Shown piece after piece: positions 27,315 to 35,981 of a stretch of DNA of 64,000 nt. Every line of letters begins with the position of its first letter. Position 1 is the first letter of the stretch. A program made the translations under genes and the position numbers. This stretch comes from Dehalococcoidia bacterium (GTDB taxonomy: Bacteria > Chloroflexota > Dehalococcoidia > SpSt-223). The notes below the pieces were generated by a model, which did not search any database, was not told the DNA's origin, and saw only the letters and a list, made by a program, of their open reading frames with translations. The stretch covers positions 1 through 64,000 of the forward strand of contig JANWZD010000016.1 of the NCBI GenBank assembly GCA_025054935.1, in the 5' to 3' direction.

Positions 27315-28874
27315 CTAGCGGTCGAGCAAATCGATCGGCTCTGCCGGGTCGGTAGCGCGGACATGCCGTCCGAACTGGGGATAGCGCTCGCGCAGCCGCT
27401 CCGCCATCTCCCACGCAGCGCGGCGGTATGAAAAGTGGCCGCTCGGTTTGGTGCGCAGCTCGGCAATATAGGCCGCTTCGGCGAGGTCCATCTTGAAGAG
27501 CGACCGGCAGCGTGTCGCGAGGGGCAGCAGATAGGTCGCGGCATGAGGAGCGCGGCTCGCGAGCTGTCGGACGGCGTCGTGCGCCCCGGCGATCGCGTCC
27601 GCGTAGCGCTGATGGAGCCCGGCAGCGAGCGCGGCCTCTGCTGCTTCTCCAAGGCCCTCGCGGAAGACCTCTGCTGCCGGGTCGACCCCGTAGATCGGGG
27701 AGAGCGGCTGCAGGATCTGCACGCAGCGCCGATGGCGGTGGAAGTCGCGGTAGGCGCCGAGATCGATGAGGAGATCGAACTTGACCGCATAGCCAGACCG
27801 GTGGAGCCGAAGCAGGTCATCGTGCCGGCCTCGGCAGCGCATCGTCAGGTCGAGCACCGCGTGTTTGCGCTCGTCGCTCCAGCTGCGGACAACCCCCTGC
27901 ACTTGACGGTACGAGCGACCGTATTGGTCAGCGGAGAAGAGCGCGGTGGCGACCACTTCGTCGAGCGGGGTCTCGTCGTCGGCGAGCGCGACCCGCGCCG
28001 TCATGTCGGGCGGCAGGCCGTTCAGTTCGCGCCGCGCCAAGGCGACCAGCGCCTCATGCGTATGCGGGGAATAGCGGTCGGGGTGAGTATATTTGACCAA
28101 CGTAGGGGCGACCGGGGTCGGCGTCAGCCACGCGAGCACCTCCTCGAGCGCTGCCCGGGCCGATGCGGGCAGCTCGGGGTGGGCCGCGACCGCCGCGACG
28201 TTGTTGCGGATCGCCTCGAGCAAGGGGGCTTCGGCCGGTCGTTGACAGGCAGCGCGCAGCTCTTGCCCGATCTGGCGGACTTCCTCGTACTCATTCGCCA
28301 GCAGACGACTGATCTGCCGTTCCAGCACCCGAGCGCTCACCACTTGGCCGACGCTTGTCGCCGTGGCGAGGGGCAGCAGCCCGCGAGTGACATCAAAGGC
28401 GCGCGCGCGCAACGTTCGGCGATAGTCCCGCTCATCCATCGCTGCTGGCCGGGGCACGGTCGCGGTCAAGATGGCGAGCAGCGTCTCTGTCAGAGCGCGG
28501 TATTCCGCGAAGAGCCGATCCGCGACAGCGCGGAAGAACTCGGCGTCGTCTCCTTCAAGCCCCGGCGGGACGATGTAGCCAGTCCGCGAAAAATCCTGAT
28601 AGCGCGTTGAACGCTCCTGGCCATCCCAGAGCGGCTCGTCCACCAGCACAATCGCCGCCAAGATCGAGATGTCTTCGACCGCGAAGAACAGATGCGCGAG
28701 GTCCGCGATCGAGCGGTGGCCGTATTGAAAGTAGAACGTTTCCAGGAACCGCTCGGCTTTCTCCGCATTCAGTTCGGTGATGCTCTCCAGCATCGATTGA
28801 CTGGAGCGGCTGTATTTCGCCATTGCATACGCTTGGATCTCGGGGGGGACGCCAGTCACGCTATAGATCCGCAT
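27315..28874 (-). CDS. Tandem ThyX-fold protein (FAD-dependent thymidylate synthase-like)
   Basis: A 519-residue protein with two ThyX-like halves. The first (about 1-245) shows FYFQYGHRSIADLAHLFFAVEDIS and QERSTRYQDF, equivalent to the ThyX HxS...NexSxRY region, but the RHRxxS substrate motif is missing and reads VDEPLWDG. The second (about 260-519) has YTHPDRYSPHTHEAL and FDLLIDLGAYRDFHRHRR, with an RHR at 380-382 (FHRHRRC, 378-384). Duplicated proteins of this kind are annotated as thymidylate synthase-like, but catalysis has not been inferred from the key residues seen here. ATG 28874 follows GGGAGGTGA. If no other ThyA or ThyX exists in the genome it would be the candidate dTMP synthase. 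Confidence 0.75.
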   Translation of the reverse strand: MRIYSVTGVPPEIQAYAMAKYSRSSQSMLESITELNAEKAERFLETFYFQYGHRSIADLAHLFFAVEDISILAAIVLVDEPLWDGQERSTRYQDFSRTGYIVPPGLEGDDAEFFRAVADRLFAEYRALTETLLAILTATVPRPAAMDERDYRRTLRARAFDVTRGLLPLATATSVGQVVSARVLERQISRLLANEYEEVRQIGQELRAACQRPAEAPLLEAIRNNVAAVAAHPELPASARAALEEVLAWLTPTPVAPTLVKYTHPDRYSPHTHEALVALARRELNGLPPDMTARVALADDETPLDEVVATALFSADQYGRSYRQVQGVVRSWSDERKHAVLDLTMRCRGRHDDLLRLHRSGYAVKFDLLIDLGAYRDFHRHRRCVQILQPLSPIYGVDPAAEVFREGLGEAAEAALAAGLHQRYADAIAGAHDAVRQLASRAPHAATYLLPLATRCRSLFKMDLAEAAYIAELRTKPSGHFSYRRAAWEMAERLRERYPQFGRHVRATDPAEPIDLLDR

Positions 28875-29195
28875 CGGGTCACCTCCCGCTGGAACGCTTG
28901 CTTGCCTGACGATACGCTCCAAACACCGGTCCTGCTAGAAGTTATCTCGGATCGCGCGCGCGAAGGGAGAAGCCTCCTCGGGAGCGGCGCGGACGCGCCT
29001 CAGGTCGTGCTGTCGGCCGCTGCATCGCGGCTCGCTCGGCGGGCTGGAGAGCCCGCGACGTCTCGGCCGGCGCCCGGGGGCTGCGCCGCTGCTTCCCTGA
29101 GGGTGGATGCGGTTGGCGCTGAGCGCATGCGGCAGCGCAGCATCGCCCTTGACAACAGCGGCGCGGCTGGCAACGATCGCCTGCAGGGGGGTGTC
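28875..29195. other. Divergent intergenic region with a hairpin
   Basis: The 321 bp between the ThyX-like gene and the hotdog gene should contain both promoters. A 7-bp hairpin GCGGGCT-GGAG-AGCCCGC lies at 29039-29056. No consensus promoter was recognised and no gene is supported. Confidence 0.4.
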
Positions 29196-29615
29196 ATGAA
29201 AACCTTCGCCGATCTCGAGGTTGGCATGCGCTTGCCGCCGCTGAAGATGACGGTCACCGAGGAGTGGATTGCCACCGATCTCGCGCTGGCAGCCGACCCG
29301 AATCCGCCGGAGAAGAACCCCGATCACTTCGGCAGTGTCATCGCGCCGCCCGCCTTGACGAATGCCGATTTTGATCGCGTTCTGCGCGCGAACGGCTTCG
29401 ACATGTCCGGCGTGATCCCAACCAAAACCCGCCACGAGTATTTCGGCCCCCTGCATCTGGGTCAGACGATTGTCACAACGTGCGAAGTGATTGACAAGTA
29501 TGAGCGGAAGGGCAGAATTTATGTCACTTTCGAGTTTGTCACCTCGGACCTGACAGGGCGAGTGCTCGTGAAAAAGCGAGATACACTGCTCCAGATGCCA
29601 GTGGAGGCAGCCTGA
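29196..29615 (+). CDS. MaoC-like / FAS1-type dehydratase hotdog protein
   Basis: A 139-residue single-hotdog protein: MKTFADLEVGMRLPPLKMTVTEEWI start as in MaoC N-terminal domains, with NPPEKNPDHFGSVIAPPALTNADFDRVL and EYFGPLHLGQTIVTTCEVIDKYERKGRIYVTFEF. It probably forms a heteromer with the adjacent gene product, as do split MaoC-type enoyl-CoA hydratases, in which one subunit carries the active Asp/His. ATG 29196 follows GGGGGGTG. It is the first gene of a likely operon with the next hotdog gene (1 nt overlap) and an M20 peptidase. The acyl substrate is not known. Confidence 0.82.
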   Translation: MKTFADLEVGMRLPPLKMTVTEEWIATDLALAADPNPPEKNPDHFGSVIAPPALTNADFDRVLRANGFDMSGVIPTKTRHEYFGPLHLGQTIVTTCEVIDKYERKGRIYVTFEFVTSDLTGRVLVKKRDTLLQMPVEAA

Positions 29616-30022
29616 TGCAGGCGACGATCGAGACCCCGATTGGCGCTGCGTTGCCGGAATGGAGAGGCGTCGCCTCGAATGTGCACGCTCGGACTGATCG
29701 AGCGGGCGAGATGAATGTCCATGACGACGCGGCTGCGCAGAAGCTTGGCTTCCAACGCGGACTTGTTGCCGGCGGCCAAAGTCTCGCCTGGATCTCGCGC
29801 GCGCTTGTCCACTTTTTCGGGCCGACGTATTTCCAGACCGGCCGGCTCGAAGTGACCTACGTTTCCCCGGTGTACGACCAGGACCGCATCACGGTCAAGG
29901 GAGCGGTGCGCGCGCGTGTCCCCGAGGGGGAGGGGGTTCGGCTTGTCTGCGATGTCTGGCTCGAGCGTGAGGACGGCACGAAGGCGGTTGTCGGCACGGC
30001 CTCCGCAGTCGTTCGGGGCTGA
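29615..30022 (+). CDS. MaoC-like hotdog protein, second subunit
   Basis: A 135-residue hotdog protein whose start codon overlaps the preceding stop (TGATG), indicating coupled translation and likely complex formation. It has the MaoC C-terminal type features: NVHDDAAAQKLGFQRGLVAGGQSLAW (with an Asp and a following helix as in the hydratase 2 motif), FFGPTYFQTGRLEVTYVSPVYDQDRITVKG and LVCDVWLEREDGTKAVVGTASAVV. Reversible hydration of an acyl-CoA is the usual activity; the true substrate is not evident. The next gene starts 3 nt after its stop. Confidence 0.85.
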   Translation: MQATIETPIGAALPEWRGVASNVHARTDRAGEMNVHDDAAAQKLGFQRGLVAGGQSLAWISRALVHFFGPTYFQTGRLEVTYVSPVYDQDRITVKGAVRARVPEGEGVRLVCDVWLEREDGTKAVVGTASAVVRG

Positions 30023-30025
30023 GCG

Positions 30026-31354
30026 ATGACCGAACCGCTCCGTGCGGCGATCCGCGCGGCGATGCCGGCCGCCCGCGCCGACCTCGAGCGGCTCATCCGC
30101 ATCCCCTCGGTCGCGTTTCCCGGCTTTCCGTCCGAGCCGGTGCGAGCAGCGGCCGACGCAACGCGGGAGATCCTCGCCGCTGCCGGCTATCAGGGCGCGC
30201 GCCTGATTGAGATCCCGGGCGGGCAGCCGGCAGTCTATGCCGAGATCCCCCCTCCTCCTGGCGCGCCGACCGTGCTCCTCTACGCTCATTATGATGTTCA
30301 GCCCGCCGGCGACTGGCCCGAGGCCTTCACCCCTGTCGAGCGAGACGGGCGGCTGCGCGGCCGCGGAGCGGCGGACGATAAGGCGGGCATCATCATGCAC
30401 GCACTGGCAGCGCGCGCATATGACGGCCGGCCGCCCGTCGGCATCAAGGTGATCGTCGAAGGGGAGGAGGAGACAGGAGCAAGCCGCCTCGAAGCGACCC
30501 TCAGCGACTATCGCGACCTGCTGCGTGCCGACGCGATCGTCGTCGCGGACGCGGGCAACTGGAAACTCGGCGTGCCGACCCTGACCACGACCTTGCGCGG
30601 AGTGGTCAAGGCGGTCGTCGAAGTGCGGGCACTTGAGAAGGCCGTGCATAGCGGGCTGTTCGGCGGTCCGGCCCCGGATGCGCTGATCGCCTTAGTGAAG
30701 ATGCTGTCGGCACTCTACGATGATGAAGGCAACACCGTTCTCCCCGGGCTGGCGCGCGAGCCGTGGGAAGGGCTGGACTATCCCGAAGAGGAGTTTCGCC
30801 GGCAGGCGGGCGTTCTGCCCGGGGTCGCTCTCGCCGGCAGCGGCACGCTCTCTGAGCAGCTTTGGACAAGCCCCTCCGCCGCAATCATCGGGCTGGATGC
30901 GCCGCGGGTCGAGGGCGCGGGGAATGCGCTCGTGCCGGCTGCCCGCGCCGCCATCGCCCTGCGCATCCCGCCAAGGCAGGACCCGCAGGAAGCCTTCCAC
31001 CTGCTTGCGCAGCATCTCCGGGCGGTCGCGCCGTGGCAGGTCCAAGTCGATATCCGATGCGAGGGGGTGGGCGCCGGCTTTGCCGTCGATACTGCTGCTC
31101 CCGCCTTTGCCGCTGCCCGCCGCGCGCTCGAACGCGCGTACGGCCAGCCGGCGGTGCTGATGGGCTCGGGCGGGTCGATCCCGCTCATCCCTGCCCTCGC
31201 AGCCGCCTTCCCCGGCGCGGCAATCGTTCTGTGGGGTGTCGAAGACCCCGAGGCGGGCATCCATGGGCCGAATGAGGGCGTTGATCTCGCGGAGCTCGAA
31301 CGGATGGCGCTCGCGGAAGCGCTCTTCCTTGAAGAGTTGGCTGCTGCGTCCTGA
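30026..31354 (+). CDS. M20-family metallopeptidase (dipeptidase-like)
   Basis: A 442-residue zinc peptidase of the M20 (PepV/carnosinase/ArgE) family. Metal and catalytic residues appear in order: YAHYDVQPAGDW (His, catalytic Asp), GRGAADDKAG (bridging Asp), EGEEETGA (catalytic and metal Glu), VADAG (Asp) and HGPNEGVD (His) near the C-terminus. A lid/dimerisation domain occupies about 190-310. Length and the HYDVQP form fit di- and tripeptidases or N-acyl amino acid hydrolases. It lies 3 nt after the second hotdog gene, so they are probably co-transcribed, though the metabolic reason is not obvious. Confidence 0.93.
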   Translation: MTEPLRAAIRAAMPAARADLERLIRIPSVAFPGFPSEPVRAAADATREILAAAGYQGARLIEIPGGQPAVYAEIPPPPGAPTVLLYAHYDVQPAGDWPEAFTPVERDGRLRGRGAADDKAGIIMHALAARAYDGRPPVGIKVIVEGEEETGASRLEATLSDYRDLLRADAIVVADAGNWKLGVPTLTTTLRGVVKAVVEVRALEKAVHSGLFGGPAPDALIALVKMLSALYDDEGNTVLPGLAREPWEGLDYPEEEFRRQAGVLPGVALAGSGTLSEQLWTSPSAAIIGLDAPRVEGAGNALVPAARAAIALRIPPRQDPQEAFHLLAQHLRAVAPWQVQVDIRCEGVGAGFAVDTAAPAFAAARRALERAYGQPAVLMGSGGSIPLIPALAAAFPGAAIVLWGVEDPEAGIHGPNEGVDLAELERMALAEALFLEELAAAS

Positions 31355-31378
31355 GCGCGTCCGAATACAGGAGGACCG

Positions 31379-31900
31379 ATGCCGAGCCGCGCGCATCCTT
31401 GGCTGACTGCTCCCGCGCCGATGGCAGCGCTGCCGCGCGATCAGTTAGAAGACCGGATCGAGCAGTTGCTCGCCTCGCAGAACATGGCGGTGCTGGCGAC
31501 CGTCGACCGGCGCGGCGACCCGGTTGCCAGCCCGGTTGAGTATTACCACGCCGGTCTCACCGTCTACTTCGTCGCCGACACCGGCTCGCCGAAACTGGCG
31601 AACCTCCGGCGCCACCCGCGCGTCTCGCTCGCGATCTTTGCGCCGAACGTCGGCTGGGCAAGCGTCCGCGGCTGCCAACTCTTCGGTGAGGCGCGTGTCC
31701 TTGAGCCCGGCACGCCCGAGCACGCCGCCGGGATGGAAATCTACCGCTGGCAATCGTCCGCTGCTGACCTCGGCCGCCCAATCGTTGCGCCGCCCGCTAC
31801 GCCGCTGGTTGAGGTGACGCCGCACCGCATTGTCTATACCGAACTCTGGCTGCGCAAGCACGGGTATGCTGCCAAGCAGGTCTGGCGTCTCCAGCCCTGA
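31379..31900 (+). CDS. Pyridoxamine 5'-phosphate oxidase-like FMN/F420-binding split barrel protein (paralogue 1)
   Basis: A 173-residue PPOX-fold protein: LEDRIEQLLASQNMAVLATVDRRGDPVASPVEYYHAGLTVYFVADTGSPKLANLRRHPRVSLAIF is the flavin-binding barrel core, followed by GCQLFGEARVL and a C-terminal ELWLRKHGYA tail. Such proteins bind FMN, F420 or heme and are often reductases of unknown substrate. ATG 31379 follows AGGAGG. It begins 24 nt after the M20 stop and may be the last gene of that operon. It is clearly a paralogue (about two thirds identical by eye) of the gene at 32483. Confidence 0.88.
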   Translation: MPSRAHPWLTAPAPMAALPRDQLEDRIEQLLASQNMAVLATVDRRGDPVASPVEYYHAGLTVYFVADTGSPKLANLRRHPRVSLAIFAPNVGWASVRGCQLFGEARVLEPGTPEHAAGMEIYRWQSSAADLGRPIVAPPATPLVEVTPHRIVYTELWLRKHGYAAKQVWRLQP

Positions 31901-32113
31901 ACGGCGGATAACGCGCCTGCTCCTTGGCCGACAGCGGCTCCGCAGTTCTGCATGTCCGGAAGACCGCTGCTCGCGCCTCAACGTCGGTCGGTCGGGGGGC
32001 AGAACGGGTGCAGAGGACGGGGTTCCCGCGGCCCGCTGCGCCGGCCTTGCAGCGATGGTGAAGAAACGCATCTCCTAGCGGCAGTGGGCGCACGCGCGCG
32101 GCTGGCGCGTGCC

Positions 32114-32250
32114 GGGCGAGTATCAGGCGTGCCTGAATGCGTCAGAACGGTGCCGGCAAGGACGATACCGTCCCGTTATGCGCGGGCGAGTGGCAGTCGC
32201 GCCTGAAGGCGTCAAAACGGCGTAAGGAAGGACGATTCTGTCATTGCGCG
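32114..32250. repeat. 70-bp tandem duplication
   Basis: GGGCGAGTATCAG... (32114) and GGGCGAGTGGCAG... (32184) are two diverged copies of one 70-bp unit; both contain CGCCTGAAGGCGTCA-like and AAGGACGAT segments and end near GTC(A/C)..TGCGC. The second copy runs into TCATTGCGCG of the adjoining REP-like element. Confidence 0.7.
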
Positions 32251-32277
32251 CCGGGCGCAGCCCGGCGCGGCAATCCC
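32241..32277. repeat. REP-like palindromic element, copy 4
   Basis: TCATTGC, then a perfect 9-bp stem GCGCCGGGC/GCCCGGCGC around GCA, then GGCAATCCC. The orientation is opposite to copies 1 and 3. Confidence 0.75.
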
Positions 32278-32482
32278 CCTCACCACAAAGAGCGCCCATC
32301 CGCATGGAGCGCTAACCGGATCACCTTCCGGCAGGGCAATCCTGACCAGCGCGAAGAGTGCCTCCCGTCGGCCGCGAGGCGTACGCTGGGAGCACTCCTC
32401 GGCGCTGCGAACACATGCGTCCATCAACCGGTGAAGGGCGTGCCGTCGGCGCCGTACACTGCGCTGGCAGAGGGAGGGAACG

Positions 32483-33001
32483 ATGACCGCGAAGGCGCAT
32501 CCCTGGCTCGCTCAGCCGTCGCCGCGCGCGACCTTACCGCGTGACCAGCTCGAAGCGCGGATCGAGCAGTTGCTCGCGACCCAAAACATGTGCGTTGTCG
32601 CGACGATGGGGAAGAACGGTCCGGTTGCCAGCCCAGTCGAGTATTACCATCATGGCCTGACAATCTATTTCGTCTCGAACTCGGGCGCGCCCAAGCTCCG
32701 CAATATGGAGCGCGACCCGCGCATTTCTGTCGCCATCTTCCAGCCCTTGGTTGGGTGGGCGAGCGCGCGGGGCTGTCAGCTGTTTGGGAAGGCGGAGATC
32801 CTGCGGCCAGGCACTCCCGAGCACGAAGCCGGAATGGAGATCTATGCCTGGCAGAAGGGCGCTGCCGATCTCGGCCGCGGTTTTGACCAGCCGCCCCAGC
32901 TCCCGCTGATCAGGCTCGTTCCAGACCGGATCGTCTACACCGAGCATTACTTGCGGAAAGAGGGCTACGCGCCCCGGCAGATCTGGCGGCGCGACGGCTG
33001 A
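32483..33001 (+). CDS. PPOX-like split barrel protein (paralogue 2)
   Basis: A 172-residue paralogue of the protein at 31379, sharing AHPWL, LPRDQLE-RIEQLLA-QNM, PVASPVEYYH-GLT-YFV, VGWAS-RGCQLFG and the tail LRK-GYA. The flavin-binding residues of the barrel appear equally conserved, so both copies may be active. ATG 32483 follows GGGAGG by 5 nt. It is followed by a 1.4 kb gene-free stretch. The cofactor (FMN, F420 or heme) cannot be decided by eye. The duplication is separated by repeat DNA, which may have assisted it. Confidence 0.88.
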   Translation: MTAKAHPWLAQPSPRATLPRDQLEARIEQLLATQNMCVVATMGKNGPVASPVEYYHHGLTIYFVSNSGAPKLRNMERDPRISVAIFQPLVGWASARGCQLFGKAEILRPGTPEHEAGMEIYAWQKGAADLGRGFDQPPQLPLIRLVPDRIVYTEHYLRKEGYAPRQIWRRDG

Positions 33002-34422
33002 CGGCCGGCAGAGGGTGCACGAGGCAATACTTCCATCCTAGCGTGCAGGAAGGCGCGGCGTGGCCGGGCGGCAGGGCGGCGCCGCCCGGCCGCACGCTCC
33101 CCGCGAGACGGAGACGCACCCCGACAACGAGGGCCGTCTTCCGCCGCAAGCGCGCCTGTGCTTCAGAAAGGGGCGGAGCGCGCTCGCGCGGAGTTCGGCG
33201 GCGGCGCTGGGCGTCACCCTGTCGACGCGGGGCGGGCAGTCCGAGGCCGAGTTCCGGGCATCGCCGGCGCCTGCGCGTTCGCCCTGCCGCGAAACCGCGG
33301 GCCCTCCCGACACTCTCGGCGGCCCAGCATGGTACGGCGGAACCGCTCGCCGAAGGAGGCTGCTCCGCCGCCGAGGAGCGGGAAGCGCCGAGGACAGCGC
33401 CAACGCGATCCCGTCCCCCGTCCTCAGCGCATGACCCGCCGCAGGCCCATGCACGCCCCGATCCCCTTCTCGTTCCTGCGCGAAGTCATGGCCGCCGGGC
33501 GGACCGACCTGTTCGGACCCCTCTCCCATTTCGTTGAGGCCCCGCCACCCGCGCGGGCATGACGAAGTGACGCAGCCGGGCGCTCCGCTCCCCACAGTCG
33601 GACGCGAAAGAGCGCGCGTTCTGTCTCCGCTGCTCCCAGCGCACCGGCAGAGCCGCCGGCAGGGTGCGCGGCTGCTTGCAGCCGCGCGGGGTCTGCGGGA
33701 GCGACGGGCGCGCTGACGATCGCCTGCTGCTGGGGCGCGCGGCGGGACTCCCCCCGGCAGGATGGTTGGCATCGCGGCCGGCGTCGCGGGCCGTCCATCC
33801 GCTCTTCGGCACCCAGGGACAGCGACCGCGTAAACGATGGTGCGCAGCAGCTCACAGCGACAACCTGCCCTTCGGAACGCCGCAAAGCAGCCGCTCTCTA
33901 AGGACGACCGCGCGCGGCGCGCTCTTACTCTCGGCTGCGTGGCGAGCCGAAGCGGATACCTGCTCAGACACCGCTCCCTTGCCGCAGAGCCGCAGCATCG
34001 TCAGTGGGGGCGTGCAGTGCGCTGGCCCGTCCAAGCGCGGTCGGCCTCGGGCTCGATGCGCCGCTCGAGCAGGGTCTGCCGAAGCGAGCAGCGGCCTCGA
34101 CGACGTGCTCGACACGGTCCCTTCCGCGAGTTCCCGCTTGACCTCGCAGCACAGGTCGCCTCCGAAGCGGCCCGGGGCGCGCGCCTTGGAGGCCCGTTCC
34201 GTCTTGCGGGGCTGCAGACGGTCCAAATGGCCGGGGAGGATGGCCGAGGAACTGGTATCCTTAGCACGGCGCGTGCGTTGGCCGCGTCGACACCGAAGAA
34301 CTGTACCGCTGGGAGCACACACCTTCTGAAGGCGGAGGGGGCTTGCTCGCGGCGTGTCACGGGCCGGCGCTGCCTATCGCGGCCCGCTGCCGGAGCGGAG
34401 CACGGAGCAGAGGAGGAGCACA
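33002..34422. other. 1.4 kb GC-rich stretch without a convincing gene
   Basis: Several frames on both strands stay open for 100-220 codons, but the translations are Arg/Ala/Pro/Ser-rich with no recognisable domain, and none has a good ribosome binding site. A GTAAACGATGGTGCGCAGCAGC sequence, similar to the array cores at 10396 and 10468, occurs near 33831. It may be decayed coding DNA or structural spacer. Confidence 0.4.
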
Positions 34423-35490
34423 ATGGTTCGCCCGCAGATCGGCACCACCCCTGCGTTCACCGAGCTTGATACCGAACTGTATCTCGATTTCGTCCAAGGA
34501 CTGTTCGGCTTCGTCAGCAAACTTGACGCCGCCGCCCGTCCGCTCGTTGAAGCGGAATATGCTGCCTTCCGTGAGCGCGAGGGGCGGCCGATCACGGACA
34601 TCAACGAGGCGCACGAGCGGTTCGGCAAGCTGCCGATCGTCGCTGCGCGGCATCGCATTCGCCATGCCATCCAGACGATGAACCATACTGCTGTCCGCAC
34701 CGACCTCGAGCGGCGGCGAGAGGAACTGCTCGCGGAACTCGACCGCGCCGAGAAGATGGGGCCGGGCACGCTTCAGTACGACCCGAACTGGAAGATCCCT
34801 GAGTACGCTACGCGCGAGATCCATCGGCTGCGCGGCGGCTACGTCACCGACCCCCTCGCCGGGTACTTCTACCACGCCAACACCCGTCAGTTCTACGGAG
34901 GGCGCAACGACTACGACGAGATGCACCAAGCGCAAGTCGACAAGCTCCCCATCCCGGCGGATGGGCAGGTGCGGCGGATCCTCGAGATGGGGTGCGCCTC
35001 CGGGCAGAGCGCGACCGCGCTCAAGCGCCGCTTTCCGAACGCCGAGGTCTGGGCGATCGATGTCGGCATCCCGATGCTCCGCTACGCGCACAAGCGCGCG
35101 GTCGACCTCGGCCTCGAAATCCATTTCAAGCAGGCGCTCGCCGAAGATACCGGCTTTCCGCCCGCCTCGTTCGACATGGTCTATGCCTACATTCTCTTCC
35201 ACGAGCTGCCGCTCGAGATTGCGGAGAAAGTGTGCGCCGAGGCTGCGCGGATCGTGCGTCCTGGCGGGCTCTTCCTCGTCCTCGACTTTCCGACCATCGA
35301 TACACCGATGGGGCAGGCGCGCGGCATTTACGGCGAGATCCTCGGCGATATCGACCGCCGGCATAATGAAGAGCCGTATCGCGAAGCGTTCACCCACTCC
35401 GATTTCAGCGCGATGCTGCGCCGCCACTTCCCCAAGGTCGAAGTGATCACCGAGGGCTTTGGGCTGCCGCTGCGCGTTGCCACGCGCTAG
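34423..35490 (+). CDS. Class I SAM-dependent methyltransferase
   Basis: A 355-residue protein. Residues 1-170 form an N-terminal region without a familiar motif, largely helical (TELDTELYLDFVQGLFGFV, RTDLERRREELLAELDRAEK), and an aromatic stretch (YFYHANTRQFYGGRNDYDEMH). The Rossmann methyltransferase follows: ILEMGCASGQSATALKRRFP (motif I), VWAIDVGIPML (motif II), FDMVYAYILFHELP (motif IV) and RIVRPGGLFLVLDFP (post-motif). ATG 34423 follows GAGGAGG. The N-terminal extension resembles the substrate-specificity regions of small-molecule methyltransferases, but no substrate is evident. It is convergent with the next gene. Confidence 0.88.
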   Translation: MVRPQIGTTPAFTELDTELYLDFVQGLFGFVSKLDAAARPLVEAEYAAFREREGRPITDINEAHERFGKLPIVAARHRIRHAIQTMNHTAVRTDLERRREELLAELDRAEKMGPGTLQYDPNWKIPEYATREIHRLRGGYVTDPLAGYFYHANTRQFYGGRNDYDEMHQAQVDKLPIPADGQVRRILEMGCASGQSATALKRRFPNAEVWAIDVGIPMLRYAHKRAVDLGLEIHFKQALAEDTGFPPASFDMVYAYILFHELPLEIAEKVCAEAARIVRPGGLFLVLDFPTIDTPMGQARGIYGEILGDIDRRHNEEPYREAFTHSDFSAMLRRHFPKVEVITEGFGLPLRVATR

Positions 35491-35507
35491 GCCGCCTGCG
35501 ACACCGT

Positions 35508-35981
35508 TCAGGCGTCTCTCTCGGCGCCATCGCGCCCAAGGTCGGCGTTGTCGGCATCGGTGTCGAGCAGCTGCTGCGCGGCAAGGCGGAAGCCGGCTTC
35601 GAGCGCTTCGACTTGGCGGACCACCGTCTCGCAGGTAGCAACAAACTCAGCGGTGGTGATCAGGCTCGGGGGCAGGTTGTGCATGTAGGAGACCACCGCC
35701 TGATTGTTCACCTGCTCGATGCACCAGAAGCCGCGCTGGTTGTGCGCGTTGCGCTCGAGGAGAAAGGCGAGCAGCGGCGCCGGCAGGTCCTGCGCCGATG
35801 CCTCGCGGATCGCGCTCTGGCAGGAGAATTCCCACACCTCTCCCATATCGATCACGAGGAGCGTCTGGGTGCTCTCACCAATCCCAAAACGGATGATTGC
35901 CCGCTGATCGTCGAGATCGTGGATCGCGATCCCGGCGGCATCGGCGAGGGTCTGGATATGCGCGCGAAAGCCGTTTCCCAT
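35508..35981 (-). CDS. Hypothetical protein, YbjN/chaperone-like fold possible
   Basis: A 157-residue acidic protein with AGGAGGAGG 4-5 nt before its ATG. The pattern HDLDDQRAIIRFGIG, TQTLLVIDMGEVWEFSCQSA, PAPLLAFLLERNAHNQRGFWCIEQVNNQAVVSYMHNLP followed by long helices (TAEFVATCETVVRQVEALEAG) resembles the alpha/beta YbjN and type III secretion chaperone-like fold, where small proteins bind partners. That similarity is by pattern only. It has no membrane segment. It is convergent with the methyltransferase gene (17 bp between stops). Confidence 0.7.
   Translation of the reverse strand: MGNGFRAHIQTLADAAGIAIHDLDDQRAIIRFGIGESTQTLLVIDMGEVWEFSCQSAIREASAQDLPAPLLAFLLERNAHNQRGFWCIEQVNNQAVVSYMHNLPPSLITTAEFVATCETVVRQVEALEAGFRLAAQQLLDTDADNADLGRDGAERDA

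Larger units (their letters stand above)
31901..32482. other. Intergenic spacer between PPOX paralogues, with repeats
   Basis: A 582 bp gap holding a two-unit 70-bp tandem duplication (32114-32250) joined directly to a REP-like palindrome (32241-32277). The rest shows no gene; open frames are Arg-rich. Confidence 0.5.

Noticed and set aside
33852-34322. 156-codon minus-strand frame before the methyltransferase
   Set aside because: No ribosome binding site, no domain, and overlapping frames of similar length on the opposite strand.
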